A stretch of 64,000 bases of DNA from JABMMZ01 sp040403495 (GCA_040403495.1 JBBAKM010000001.1:62001-126000); one strand, 5' to 3'. Positions 1 to 8,541 are shown, numbered from the stretch's first letter. A program made the numbers and translations. The notes: generated from the sequence alone by a model not told the origin.

Positions 1-675
1 CCTGTAAAAAAAGTAGTTTGTAAAGGTGCCGGTGCGGCAGTTCTTAAGGATATTCCCTTAATGGTCCGACTAACCGAAGCTGTTGTTAAAAGTACAAATT
101 TGCCAGTAACTGTTAAAACGCGATTAGGTTGGGATGAGCGCACCAAAAATATTGAAGAAGTGGCACTTAGATTACAAGATGTTGGAATTAAAGCACTGTC
201 AATACATGGTAGAACGCGAACGCAATTGTACAAAGGGGAGGCCGATTGGACACTCATTGCCAAAGTTAAAAGCAACCCCAATATCGAAATCCCAATATTT
301 GGGAATGGCGACATAGATACCCCTCAAAAAGCCTTAGAATACAAGGAGAAATATGGCGTTGATGGCATTATGATAGGTCGTGCAAGTATTGGCCATCCTT
401 GGATTTTTAATGAAATTAAACATTACATGGCAACGGGAGAAATTTTGCCATCTCCAACCATTGCAGACAGAGTGGAAGCTTGTAGAACTCATTTTTTAAA
501 GTCTATAGAATGGAAGAGTGAAGTCGTGGCTATTAATGAAATGAAAAGGCATTATGCCAACTATTTTAAAGGAATTCCCAATTTCAAAACTTATAAAACA
601 ACTTTGGTTATGAGTCATTCCATTAACGAAATAATGGAAACATTGGAAGAGATAGAAAATAAGTTGATCGATTAG
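1..675 (+). CDS. dusB: tRNA-dihydrouridine synthase, DusB type (5' truncated)
   Basis: Flavoenzyme that reduces uridine to dihydrouridine in tRNA D-loops. The frame is open from base 1 and starts with PVKK, the residues that follow the catalytic Cys in the family motif GCPxKK, so the catalytic Cys and about 100 N-terminal residues lie just outside the window. Visible family motifs are VKTRLGW, the HGRTR stretch, GNGDI and GIMIGRASIGHPW (FMN phosphate site), then the helical tRNA-binding tail with HYANYFKG. The ATG at 61 is internal, not the start. It converges with the O-methyltransferase gene, the ends overlapping by 4 bases. Confidence 0.93.
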   Translation, partial: PVKKVVCKGAGAAVLKDIPLMVRLTEAVVKSTNLPVTVKTRLGWDERTKNIEEVALRLQDVGIKALSIHGRTRTQLYKGEADWTLIAKVKSNPNIEIPIFGNGDIDTPQKALEYKEKYGVDGIMIGRASIGHPWIFNEIKHYMATGEILPSPTIADRVEACRTHFLKSIEWKSEVVAINEMKRHYANYFKGIPNFKTYKTTLVMSHSINEIMETLEEIENKLID

Positions 676-1325
676 TTTTTTATCATCATCATAATACCAT
701 CGCGAATTGGTAACAATACAGGGGTTACTCTTGAGTCTTTTGATACATATTTATTGAACTCATCGATAGCTTGAGTGTCTTTGTCTTTTTTCAAAGCATT
801 GTCATCACATACTTTACCACTCCACAGTACATTGTCAGCCATTATCAGTCCACCTTTACGCACGTTGTCAATACACAAGTCAAAGTAGGTTTTATAAGCT
901 GTTTTGTCGGCATCTATCCATACGATGTCCCAATAATCTACAGTTTCATGTAACTGAGGGATTACAGCATCGGCATTGCCAGTTTTAAGGGATATTTGAT
1001 GGGCGTAGGGAGATGATTCAATAAATTTTTGAGCAGTTACATTAACCTCTTCATTGTTATCAATAGTGTAAACGCAACCTTCAGGACTAAGCCCTTCTGC
1101 CAAGCAAAGTGCAGAATAACCGGTGAATGTGCCTATGTCTAATACATGGGTTGGTCTTATCAATTGACTTAACATGGATAAAAATCGACCTTGAAAATGA
1201 CCACTAAGCATGCGTGGTTTTAAAACATGCAGATGGGTGTGCCTGTTAAGAGCTTTGAGGTGTTCAGGTTCTTCCGAGGTGTGATTGTCAGCATAGTTTT
1301 GTATAAGGTGATTGATGAAATCCAT
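672..1325 (-). CDS. Class I SAM-dependent O-methyltransferase
   Basis: 217-residue soluble methyltransferase of the catechol/caffeoyl-CoA O-methyltransferase family. SAM-binding motif I is VLDIGTFTGYSALCLA, the acidic residue at the end of strand 2 is in VYTIDNNEE, and the metal/catalytic region reads IVWIDADK with MADNVLWSG further on, as in the divalent-cation-dependent group. I chose the ATG at 1325 (MDFINHL) instead of the longer frame from 1379. TTTAATTTGC, a Bacteroidota -7 element, ends a few bases upstream of it, so the longer frame would start upstream of the promoter. The substrate cannot be told from the sequence. Confidence 0.88.
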   Translation of the reverse strand: MDFINHLIQNYADNHTSEEPEHLKALNRHTHLHVLKPRMLSGHFQGRFLSMLSQLIRPTHVLDIGTFTGYSALCLAEGLSPEGCVYTIDNNEEVNVTAQKFIESSPYAHQISLKTGNADAVIPQLHETVDYWDIVWIDADKTAYKTYFDLCIDNVRKGGLIMADNVLWSGKVCDDNALKKDKDTQAIDEFNKYVSKDSRVTPVLLPIRDGIMMMIKN

Positions 1326-1451
1326 ATTGCAAATTAAAGCATTGCTTGTTAAAGCGGCAATAAAATATCTATTTATCAAACAGATTATTGTCTTTGTCTA
1401 ATTCACAAGAAAAAACTTAAACATTTAAGTCAAAATGAATAACTTCGTAAA

Positions 1452-2234
1452 ATGATCAAGGAATTTATGTTAGGAGTGTCCCACTTTTTAAAGGCACCTC
1501 TCTATTTATCCAAAAAAGGATTGCTACATTATTATTTGTGGCCATTAGTGGTTGCTATATTGTTGTATGTGAGTTTGTTTTCAAGTATGTTCTATTTGTC
1601 AGACATTATAACCGAAAAAATATTTGGCAGGTATAGTCAAGAAAATGTAGGAGAGTTGATAGGTGCAAAAGGCGTTTTGGCGATTATTACACAGTGGTCA
1701 ATAAAAGGAATAATGACGGTTATTTATTCAATTATAGTATTAATGCTTTCCGCAAAGTTTTCAAAATACTTTGTATTAATAGTATTGGCACCTTTGTTTT
1801 CTTTTTTAAGTGAACGAATAGAAGAAATAGAAACAGGAAGAAAATATCCATTTTCAGGATTTCAATTACTAAAGGACATGCTAAGAGGTACTTTAATAGC
1901 TTTAAGAAACTTAACTATTGAATTGGCATTAATTGCTTTGTTTGGATTGTTGGGTTTGGTAATTGGGCCTTTTACTCTTTTAAGTGTTCCATTTTTGTGG
2001 CTTGTTAGTGCTTATTATTTTGGATTTAGTATGATGGATTATACTTGCGAGAGAAAGAAAATGAGCATAAAAGAGGGGATTCACTTTATTAAAAGTAAGC
2101 GTTCTTTTGCATTAGGTATAGGCGTTGTTTATGCCTTATTGGATATGGTTCCAATTGTAGGATTAATGATAGCGCCAATTAACGGAGTAGTGGGTGCAAC
2201 TTTAGGTATTCTAGAAATGGAATCTAAAGAATAG
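1452..2234 (+). CDS. EI24/CysZ-like integral membrane protein
   Basis: 260 residues with about four long hydrophobic stretches, beginning with an amphipathic N-terminus followed by YYLWPLVVAILLYVSLF. The layout (short cytosolic N-terminus, long helix pairs, a loop with FSFLSERIEE and FWLVSAYYFGFSMMDY) is that of the EI24 domain family, which includes the sulfate transporter CysZ. Nearby genes give no sulfate-assimilation context, so the transported substrate is open. Its 5' neighbour is the divergent methyltransferase. Confidence 0.72.
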   Translation: MIKEFMLGVSHFLKAPLYLSKKGLLHYYLWPLVVAILLYVSLFSSMFYLSDIITEKIFGRYSQENVGELIGAKGVLAIITQWSIKGIMTVIYSIIVLMLSAKFSKYFVLIVLAPLFSFLSERIEEIETGRKYPFSGFQLLKDMLRGTLIALRNLTIELALIALFGLLGLVIGPFTLLSVPFLWLVSAYYFGFSMMDYTCERKKMSIKEGIHFIKSKRSFALGIGVVYALLDMVPIVGLMIAPINGVVGATLGILEMESKE

Positions 2235-2453
2235 TTAAACAATATGTCATTAATAAAAAAAATTGACAAAAACAAGAAAAAAAATTGGGCTAAAATAGGG
2301 TGATTGAGGGTATTATTGATAAAATCGTATATATTAAATTAATTTAGTAATTAAGGGGGTTTATAAGTTATTTTAAAAAAAATATACAAGTAAGTTTCAA
2401 TAATTCAGAAAAAATTGTATTATCTTTGTATTGCGCATTAACATACATACCCC
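2235..2453. promoter_or_regulatory. Intergenic region with promoter for the GT5-like gene
   Basis: 219 bases, very AT-rich, no gene seen. TATCTTTG at 2421-2428 matches the Bacteroidota -7 consensus TAnnTTTG and leaves a leader of roughly 20 bases before the ATG at 2454. No convincing -33 TTTG was found at the usual distance. Confidence 0.5.
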
Positions 2454-3266
2454 ATGACAAGTCCAAAAAAAAGAGTTCTATTTGTGTCATCAGAAATGAC
2501 ACCATTTTTAAATGAATCACCCGTTTCTACTATTGCTAGATTTTTGCCACAAGCTATTCAGGAAAAGGATAATGAAGTTAGAGTTCTTGTTCCACGCTTT
2601 GGTGTTATCAATGAAAGAAGAAACAAATTACATGAAGTGGTTAGATTGTCAGGGATCAATATTTCTATTGATGATAAAGACAATCCATTAACCATCAAAG
2701 TTGCATCTATTCCTGAAGCAAGAATGCAGGTTTATTTTTTAGACAATGAAGATTATTACCACCGCAAATTTTTGTTTTCTGATGAACAAGACAAAGCGTT
2801 TGATGACAATGACGAGCGTGTCATTTTCTTTTGTAAAGGGGTTTTAGAAACAGTAAAAAAATTAGGTTGGTCTCCAGATATTATTCATTGCCAAGGTTGG
2901 ATGACAAGTTTAATTCCTATTTATCTTAAAACATTATATAAAGATGAGCCTGTATTTAAAAATGCAAAAATCGTCTATTCTGTATTTGAAAACGAAATTT
3001 CGACTGAATTAGGAAAAGATTTTGCTAGAAAAGCATCTTTAAACGAAATTGAAGACAAATATCTTGAAACATTTGCAAAAGGAGATTCTAGAAGTATGCA
3101 GTTAGGTGGTATTCAAAGCGCTGATGCCATCGTAGATTGTACTTCGAAAATGGATGCAGATTGTGTTAAATTAGCCAAAAACAAACTACACATGGTGCAT
3201 GAAGCCGATAATTTAGGCGATAAATACATGGCTTTTTACGACCAATTAATCGCTTCTTCTAAATAA
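2454..3266 (+). CDS. Glycogen/starch synthase-like protein, N-terminal GT5 domain only
   Basis: 270 residues matching the N-terminal Rossmann domain of GT5 glycogen synthases: VLFVSSEMTPF at the start, VRVLVPRFGVI, VYFLDNEDYY, and PDIIHCQGWMTSLIP, the counterpart of DIIHcHDWqt. Full GlgA proteins are about 480 residues; the whole C-terminal nucleotide-sugar-binding domain is absent and the protein ends normally after about 270. The KxGGLxDV loop that contacts the ADP-glucose phosphates is replaced by ESPVSTIAR. Catalysis as a normal glycogen synthase is therefore unlikely. It sits 18 bases ahead of the DUF4270 lipoprotein gene, a pairing I know from other Bacteroidota, so a role linked to the envelope or to sugar sensing is possible but unproven. 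Confidence 0.8.
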   Translation: MTSPKKRVLFVSSEMTPFLNESPVSTIARFLPQAIQEKDNEVRVLVPRFGVINERRNKLHEVVRLSGINISIDDKDNPLTIKVASIPEARMQVYFLDNEDYYHRKFLFSDEQDKAFDDNDERVIFFCKGVLETVKKLGWSPDIIHCQGWMTSLIPIYLKTLYKDEPVFKNAKIVYSVFENEISTELGKDFARKASLNEIEDKYLETFAKGDSRSMQLGGIQSADAIVDCTSKMDADCVKLAKNKLHMVHEADNLGDKYMAFYDQLIASSK

Positions 3267-3284
3267 TTTAGTTAATTTGCACCT

Positions 3285-4592
3285 GTGAAATTTAGATTAA
3301 CGGGGGTAATCATACTCTCTCTATTGCTTATTGCAGCCTGTAAGAAACAAAGTGATAACGTTTTTTTTGACAGTGACGGTGCTTTAGGTTTTGATGGATA
3401 TTTATATACCAATCAATTAGATTTATTGACCCGTTCGGTAAGGGAAGATTCTCTCAAATCGGATAGTTTGAGTCATAACCTAATTGGTCTTATAAACGAC
3501 CCCAATTTTGGAACTTATAAAGCAAGCAGTTTTTTTCAATTTAGATTGCCACAACTTAACAATGTTCTGTCAGCAAATACGCTCGACTCTGTTGTGCTTA
3601 TGATGCAATACACTTCTACTATTGCCAATTACGGCGACATGTCATCAACCGTTTCTCTTGATGTGTTCGAACTTACAGAAGCCATGGGAAGTGCTGTGAC
3701 TCATTCTAATCAGACTTACGCCTACAATACCACTCCTGCAGCTTCTTATACAGGTAGATTTGCCCCTTCTGACAGTACTGATGTTAGACAAGGGAAGTCT
3801 GTAATTCGTGTAGCCCCAACTCTTAAAATAAAGTTGGGAAGTGCCTTGGCCAACAAATTGTTTAATGCAACAAGTTCAGATTTGAGTTCGCAAACAAATT
3901 TTTTAAATTTCTTTAAAGGAATAGCAGTAGTGCCTAAAGGTAATTCTCAAGTCATTAGTGCTTTTAATCTGAAAGGGACGCATTCTAAAATAAGAATCTA
4001 TTACAATGATTCAATGTATAATGATTTTAAAGTGACAGATGAATCTGAAAGGTTTACCAAATACGAATTTAGTAACCTGTCTCCTGAAATTTTAAAACAA
4101 AGGTCGGCAGGAAAAACACAGGATTTTGATACAACTTTCCTTTTAGCAATGGCTGGTTCTAAAATGCATGTTCAATTGCCCAATTTGTTTAGTATTATCA
4201 AGGATTCTACCAAACGCGTCGTAATAGGCAAAGCAGAATTGTTTATTCGACCAGTTGCGGGTACTTTTCAATCGCCCTTTACAATGCCTACTCGTTTACT
4301 GTGTTTTCAACCCAATCCAGTTAATAATACCAATGCAGGGATACTTGATTTAACGGAATTTGTGTTTGGCGGCGATTTAAATAAAGTCACTAACACGTAC
4401 AAAATTAATATTACAAGACATATTCAAAATTTGTTTGTTCAATACCAATCTAAAGGGGATAATCTGAACAGGGGTTTATTTATAACCATCCCTTCCGATA
4501 ATCCAATTGCACCATCGCGCCTAATGATTGATACTCGGAAAGGGTTGGAAAATGCAGGAATTGAGTTTAAACTTTATTATACAGAACTTTAA
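3285..4592 (+). CDS. DUF4270-family lipoprotein
   Basis: 435 residues with a lipoprotein signal peptide (VIILSLLLIAAC, lipobox Cys at about residue 19), so probably anchored in a membrane. The body is beta-rich and fits the DUF4270 family, recognised by length, by the pattern IGLINDPNFGTYKASSFFQF near the N-terminus, and by its place after the GT5-like gene. The start is GTG at 3285; TTAATTTGC just upstream suggests it may also have its own short-leader promoter. The function of DUF4270 is not known. Confidence 0.78.
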   Translation: MKFRLTGVIILSLLLIAACKKQSDNVFFDSDGALGFDGYLYTNQLDLLTRSVREDSLKSDSLSHNLIGLINDPNFGTYKASSFFQFRLPQLNNVLSANTLDSVVLMMQYTSTIANYGDMSSTVSLDVFELTEAMGSAVTHSNQTYAYNTTPAASYTGRFAPSDSTDVRQGKSVIRVAPTLKIKLGSALANKLFNATSSDLSSQTNFLNFFKGIAVVPKGNSQVISAFNLKGTHSKIRIYYNDSMYNDFKVTDESERFTKYEFSNLSPEILKQRSAGKTQDFDTTFLLAMAGSKMHVQLPNLFSIIKDSTKRVVIGKAELFIRPVAGTFQSPFTMPTRLLCFQPNPVNNTNAGILDLTEFVFGGDLNKVTNTYKINITRHIQNLFVQYQSKGDNLNRGLFITIPSDNPIAPSRLMIDTRKGLENAGIEFKLYYTEL

Positions 4593-4621
4593 GCAAATTA
4601 AATTGTTTTAAAAATTAATAC

Positions 4622-5479
4622 ATGGAAAATAAACGAAAACCATATCAATTAGTGTCAAGGGAATGGAAACAATCTGATACTGTTATTGAACTTAAAAATA
4701 CACGTATAGGTGCTGGATCGTTTTCGGTAATTGCCGGTCCTTGTGCGGTTGAAAATGAAGATCAAATATTTACAATTTGTGAGTTTTTAAGTAAATTTCA
4801 AATTAAATTATTACGTGGTGGTGCTTACAAACCAAGAACATCACCTTACTCATTTCAAGGGTTAAAAAAAGAAGGACTCAAATTGTTACGACAAGCTGCA
4901 GACAAATATGAAATGGAGGTTGTTACTGAAGTAATGGACACCAATTTGGTAGATGAAGTTGCTGAATATGCAGATGTTCTTCAGGTTGGTACTCGCAATA
5001 TGCAAAACTATCAATTATTAAGAGCGCTAAGCAAAATAAATAAACCTGTTTTATTAAAAAGAGGGATGAGTAGCACACTTGAAGAGTGGTTATTGGCTGC
5101 AGAGTATATTTTATCAGGAGGAAATAATAATGTGATATTGTGTGAACGCGGTATCCGTACATTCGAAACGGCAACACGTAATACACTCGATTTAAGCATG
5201 GTCCCTTTGGTAAAATCATTAAGCCATTTGCCAATAATCGTTGACCCAAGTCAAGGAACAGGTTTGCGCGACTTAATTACCCCTATGAGTTTGGCATCAA
5301 TCGCAGCAGGCGCAGATGGTTTAATTTTAGAGGTTCACAACCACCCCGAAGAAGCAATGTCTGATGGGGATCAATCACTGTACTTTGACCAATTTTCGGA
5401 TTTAATGAAGAAAGTCCAAAATACTTCTGAGTTTTTCGGTAAAACAGTCGATTTCGAATCAGAAAAAGTCCTGAGATAA
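4622..5479 (+). CDS. aroF: 3-deoxy-7-phosphoheptulonate (DAHP) synthase
   Basis: 285 residues; condenses PEP with erythrose-4-phosphate in the first step of the shikimate pathway. It is the type I-beta (KDO8P-synthase-like) form: GPCAVEN at about 40, RGGAYKPRTSPYSFQG, LLKRGMSST, ILCERGIRTFE, then the metal/substrate residues in DPSQGTG and EVHNHPEEAMSDGDQSL. There is no fused chorismate mutase or ACT domain, so feedback control would need another protein. A strong terminator follows about 20 bases after the stop. Confidence 0.94.
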   Translation: MENKRKPYQLVSREWKQSDTVIELKNTRIGAGSFSVIAGPCAVENEDQIFTICEFLSKFQIKLLRGGAYKPRTSPYSFQGLKKEGLKLLRQAADKYEMEVVTEVMDTNLVDEVAEYADVLQVGTRNMQNYQLLRALSKINKPVLLKRGMSSTLEEWLLAAEYILSGGNNNVILCERGIRTFETATRNTLDLSMVPLVKSLSHLPIIVDPSQGTGLRDLITPMSLASIAAGADGLILEVHNHPEEAMSDGDQSLYFDQFSDLMKKVQNTSEFFGKTVDFESEKVLR

Positions 5480-5502
5480 TAGGAACAAAGAAATTATATA
5501 AT

Positions 5503-5546
5503 AGCCTCACAAAAAATATACTTTTTTTGTGAGGCTGTTTTTTTTT
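5503..5546 (+). terminator. Rho-independent terminator after aroF
   Basis: A nearly perfect stem: AGCCTCACAAAAAA at 5503-5516 pairs with TTTTTTGTGAGGCT ending at 5536, followed by a run of T. It lies right after the DAHP synthase stop. Confidence 0.9.
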
Positions 5547-5594
5547 AAGCCATTTTAAAGGGATAACAAAATAAGAAAAATAAGCCCGAGAGCT

Positions 5595-5657
5595 AATAAA
5601 ATAGAGCGCTACAAAAAATAAGTAAAATATTTTTTGTAAATATAATTTTTGGCTTAT
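5595..5657 (+). repeat. 63-bp direct repeat, copy 1 (tRNA-Asp promoter region)
   Basis: Identical over 63 bases to 5811-5873. In copy 2 the repeat runs straight into the -7 box of tRNA-Asp. In copy 1 the following bases (TGCTGCC) have lost the TATATTTG box. This shows that the tRNA-Asp gene was duplicated together with its promoter and that this copy then decayed. Confidence 0.95.
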
Positions 5658-5681
5658 TGCTGCCTATCCCAAAAGTCAGAC

Positions 5682-5759
5682 GGTTTAGTAGTTCTGCGGT
5701 TTATTAAATAGCCCTGTCATCTCGGCTAAGCCGAGACGGGTTCGAGTCCTTCCCACACC
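5682..5759 (+). pseudogene. Broken tRNA-Asp copy A with palindromic insert
   Basis: Aligns with the intact tRNA-Asp at 5897: GGTTTAGTAGTTCTGCGG for the acceptor and D-arm, then GCCCTGTCA of the anticodon arm. After the anticodon the 3' half of the stem and the variable loop are replaced by the palindrome TCTCGGCTAAGCCGAGA (5720-5736). The T-arm GGGTTCGAGTCC follows. Neither acceptor nor anticodon stem can pair correctly, so it is unlikely to be functional. Confidence 0.8.
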
Positions 5760-5810
5760 TAAAATAGTATTATATAAGGTTAAATAACTTGAAAAAGTGT
5801 CTAAATTTCA

Positions 5811-5873
5811 AATAAAATAGAGCGCTACAAAAAATAAGTAAAATATTTTTTGTAAATATAATTTTTGGCTTAT
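5811..5873 (+). repeat. 63-bp direct repeat, copy 2
   Basis: Second, identical copy of 5595-5657, offset 216 bases. It includes the -33 element and reaches into the -7 element of the intact tRNA-Asp gene. Confidence 0.95.
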
Positions 5874-5878
5874 ATTTG
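5849..5878 (+). promoter_or_regulatory. tRNA-Asp promoter
   Basis: TTTG at 5849-5852, an 18-base spacer and TATATTTG at 5871-5878 match the Bacteroidota sigma consensus TTTG / TAnnTTTG. Transcription would start a few bases downstream, shortly before the mature tRNA at 5897. Confidence 0.8.
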
Positions 5879-5896
5879 CAGTCCCAAAAAACCAAC

Positions 5897-5970
5897 GGTG
5901 TGGTAGTTCAGCTGGTTAGAATACTGCCCTGTCACGGCAGGGGTCGCGGGTTCGAGTCCCGTCCACACCG
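5897..5970 (+). tRNA. tRNA-Asp (anticodon GTC)
   Basis: A full 74-base cloverleaf. Acceptor GGTGTGG pairs perfectly with CCACACC. The anticodon stem CTGCC/GGCAG encloses the loop CTGTCAC with anticodon GTC. The T-arm is CGGGTTCGAGTCCCG and the discriminator base is G, as expected for Asp. CCA is not encoded. Confidence 0.97.
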
Positions 5971-5975
5971 CTCTC

Positions 5976-6001
5976 AAAACGCTCTCACAAGGAGCGTTTT
6001 T
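5976..6001 (+). terminator. Terminator after tRNA-Asp
   Basis: AAAACGCTC, loop TCACAAG, GAGCGTTTT with T's running into the assembly gap. An identical hairpin recurs after the gap at 6203-6229. Confidence 0.88.
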
Positions 6002-6101
6002 NNNNNNNNNNNNNNNNNNNNNNNNNNNNNNNNNNNNNNNNNNNNNNNNNNNNNNNNNNNNNNNNNNNNNNNNNNNNNNNNNNNNNNNNNNNNNNNNNNN
6101 N
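6002..6101. other. Assembly gap of 100 N
   Basis: Exactly 100 N, the usual placeholder for a gap of unknown size. It is flanked on both sides by tRNA-Asp-derived sequence, so the repeat probably broke the assembly. True distance and copy number of tRNA-Asp units here are unknown. Confidence 0.98.
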
Positions 6102-6113
6102 GAAATACATTAA

Positions 6114-6196
6114 GGTTAGTATACTGCCCTGTCATCTCGGCTAAGCCGAGACGGGTCTCGATCTGTGCCGAGACGGGTTCGAGTCCCGTCCACACC
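6114..6196 (+). pseudogene. Broken tRNA-Asp copy C with palindromic insert
   Basis: Begins in the D-arm (GGTTAGTATACTGCCCTGTCA), then carries the same palindrome as copy A (6135-6151). A second partial block ending GCCGAGACGGGT follows, and then the normal T-arm and acceptor 3' strand GTCCACACCG. The 3' half of the anticodon stem is missing. The 5' half of the gene is lost in the gap. It may be a real decayed copy or a chimeric assembly edge. Confidence 0.65.
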
Positions 6197-6202
6197 GCTC
6201 TC

Positions 6203-6229
6203 AAAACGCTCTCACAAGGAGCGTTTTTT
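6203..6229 (+). terminator. Terminator after broken tRNA-Asp copy
   Basis: Same hairpin as 5976-6001 (AAAACGCTC / GAGCGTTTT) followed by a complete T-run. Confidence 0.85.
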
Positions 6230-6287
6230 TATTATAAATATTTCTTCGATATGTAAAAAAAATAAAAAATAGTTTTATATTCGTATA

Positions 6288-6752
6288 ATGAATACACAAA
6301 ATCCTTTTACAAAAACTAAATTTACTTATTTTACAAGTGTTATTTTAATTGCAATATTTTATACTAGTTGTTCTAAGTCTCCAATATCTCCTACTCCAAT
6401 TCCTAATTATGAGGGTATTTATATAGGAGACATATATCAATATCAAAATGGACCTTATGGATATAACCATAAATATGAAAAAAATAATATAAAAGTATTT
6501 GATAGTAAACTTAGTTTTAACCTGTTTCATTTTAGTTCACAATTTATGGAGGAGACAATAGTCAGATTTGACTTATCTGGGTCTAATTTTACTATTATAC
6601 CCGACACTACTGAAGATTATAAAGTCAGAAGAATTATTACAGGTAATGGCAATTTTAAAAATAAAGAACTAACAATAGAATGGCGAGAAATTTTTATACA
6701 TCCAAATTACGAAAATGATACTTTTAACTTCAAAGGTACGTTAAAGAGATAA
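6288..6752 (+). CDS. Small lipoprotein of unknown function
   Basis: 154 residues. A hydrophobic N-terminal segment (FTSVILIAIFYTSC) ends in a lipobox Cys, then a Pro/Ser-rich linker and a small beta-rich domain. I recognise no family. TATATTCG just upstream of the ATG resembles a -7 element. It lies between the tRNA region and a convergent beta-barrel gene. Confidence 0.65.
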   Translation: MNTQNPFTKTKFTYFTSVILIAIFYTSCSKSPISPTPIPNYEGIYIGDIYQYQNGPYGYNHKYEKNNIKVFDSKLSFNLFHFSSQFMEETIVRFDLSGSNFTIIPDTTEDYKVRRIITGNGNFKNKELTIEWREIFIHPNYENDTFNFKGTLKR

Positions 6753-6784
6753 AAAAATATTGTTTCATAAATTCAGAAGTTACT

Positions 6785-7591
6785 TTACCAAAAGCCAGTA
6801 TCATTATAATTCAATTTGTCTTGATCTTCTAAAAACTTATACCTTATCCCAAAGCCTGCTCCAATACCTGATGCATTGGTGTTTATTTCATTGCCATATT
6901 TCAAAAAAGCAAATTCAGTTTGTAAAAAGAAATTAATGTCACAAGAAAAATTATACTTTACACCCAAATTGGCTGAGCCTCTCAAAAAAGTAGAATAGTA
7001 GTTTTCAAATTTTATGTTATTAGGATTAGAATAGATATCAGCGTAATAAGGCACATCAAGTTGTTTTAATGCTAACATTCCAAAATCTAAATGAACTCCC
7101 ATAAATAAAGCTAAGTTCTTTAAAAATGGTTTACTTGCCATTTGATAACCCAAGCCAATAGATTGTGTTTGATAAGTGTAGTTAATAGAAATATCTCTTA
7201 CACTTGGATTAAATCTATGTTCAATTCCCATTATTTCAGCTTTGTCTTGTTTTGTTTCGAAAGAAAACCTAAAAAGAGCTTCATGTTTATGAATGAAATA
7301 TTTAAAATTTCGGCGGTCGTTACCAAACACGAAATTGAGGCCAATTTTTATAGGGGAAATACTGGTATTATTTGTTTTAGAATTTTGGTATTCAAAATCA
7401 CTATCAAGCTCATCTGGAGTTATAGCTTGGGTAAAGTTAACAGTAGTGCGTGATCCATAATAGTATCTACCGCTCCCAATATTAACATCTATTCCTTTAA
7501 GTCTATAAAAATTTGCTGAATCGTTTATTTGAGAAAAAACTGAGAAAACAAAATTGAATAAAACGAACGAAACGATGATTTTATAATACAT
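6785..7591 (-). CDS. Predicted outer-membrane beta-barrel protein
   Basis: 268 residues with a cleavable signal peptide (MYYKIIVSFVLFNFVFSVFSQ) and a long series of alternating amphipathic strands, for example INYTYQTQSIGLGYQMASK and GIGAGFGIRYKFL. That is the composition of small Bacteroidota outer-membrane barrels. No catalytic motif. It is transcribed alone on the minus strand. Confidence 0.65.
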   Translation of the reverse strand: MYYKIIVSFVLFNFVFSVFSQINDSANFYRLKGIDVNIGSGRYYYGSRTTVNFTQAITPDELDSDFEYQNSKTNNTSISPIKIGLNFVFGNDRRNFKYFIHKHEALFRFSFETKQDKAEIMGIEHRFNPSVRDISINYTYQTQSIGLGYQMASKPFLKNLALFMGVHLDFGMLALKQLDVPYYADIYSNPNNIKFENYYSTFLRGSANLGVKYNFSCDINFFLQTEFAFLKYGNEINTNASGIGAGFGIRYKFLEDQDKLNYNDTGFW

Positions 7592-7640
7592 ACTTTAATT
7601 TATCATTATAATGGAATTTTTAAAATAAATTGTTTGCAAC

Positions 7641-7910
7641 TCACCCCTTTTTTCTAGATTCAATTTTTTGTTGTAATCTTTCAATAATTAATTGGGTTAG
7701 TTTTTGTGCAATATCTTCCGTTGTTCCACCAAATGCCGCTTTTGCTTTGTTTTCTGATACGTCAATCCGGTATAAAAGCGAATACAGCCTATTTAAATCG
7801 TGTTCCAATAGATACAGGATTTTTTGGAACACAATTTTAGTCATGTCACTTTGGTTTTGTAGTTCAAAACCATTGGTGATGAGTAATTCTCTTAATTCAT
7901 TTTCAGACAT
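7641..7910 (-). CDS. Conserved hypothetical small helical protein
   Basis: 89 residues, charged and largely helical, no membrane segment and no motif I recognise. I place the start at the ATG at 7910 (MSENELRELL), not at the upstream in-frame ATG at 7943. TTAAGTTTG, a -7 element, lies between the two, so a transcript from it would exclude the longer start. Confidence 0.6.
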   Translation of the reverse strand: MSENELRELLITNGFELQNQSDMTKIVFQKILYLLEHDLNRLYSLLYRIDVSENKAKAAFGGTTEDIAQKLTQLIIERLQQKIESRKKG

Positions 7911-8541
7911 TATTAGCAAACTTAATGTTTTTTTTCGTTTCATTTAAGGAGTTTAGTCGTATCAGATTGGAATTTTTTTCTAAATTTTGGTTTCTTATTC
8001 AAGCATACAAGTGTAATCTACATTTTCAGACAAAGATTAGGTATAGCGTTTAGGCGATTATAAAGGCACAATGACTTCTAAGAGGCGTTAAAGATAGATT
8101 CTGAAACCTGTGCTGAACTTTATTCAGTATGACAAAAGGGCAATTCAACACCCTTTACTTCCCTTCGATAAACTCTGGGTAAACTAGCTCAGTATAAACT
8201 CCCTCACGTGACTAGGCTCAGCCTAGTGGGTGACAAAAGGGTAATTCAACAATCACACTGCACGGCGTGAAACACCCTTCGAGAGCCTCAGGGTGACAAT
8301 AAAACAATTCAACAATATAACAATCACGCTGCACGGCGAGAAACACCCTTCGAGAACCTCAGGGAGACAATTCAACAATAAAACAATATAACAATTCAAC
8401 AATAAAACAATCACGCTGCACGGCGAGAAACACCCTTCGAGAACTCCCTCACGTGACTAGGCTCAGCCTAGTGGTTGACGCAAATAACCATTAACCTCCC
8501 GAGACTTCGGGAAACCAATAACCTCCCGATAGCTATCGGGA

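Noticed and set aside
5876..6256. Open frame running across the tRNA-Asp gene and the N gap
   Set aside because: It is coded by tRNA sequence and by N's read as unknown residues; no protein-like composition.
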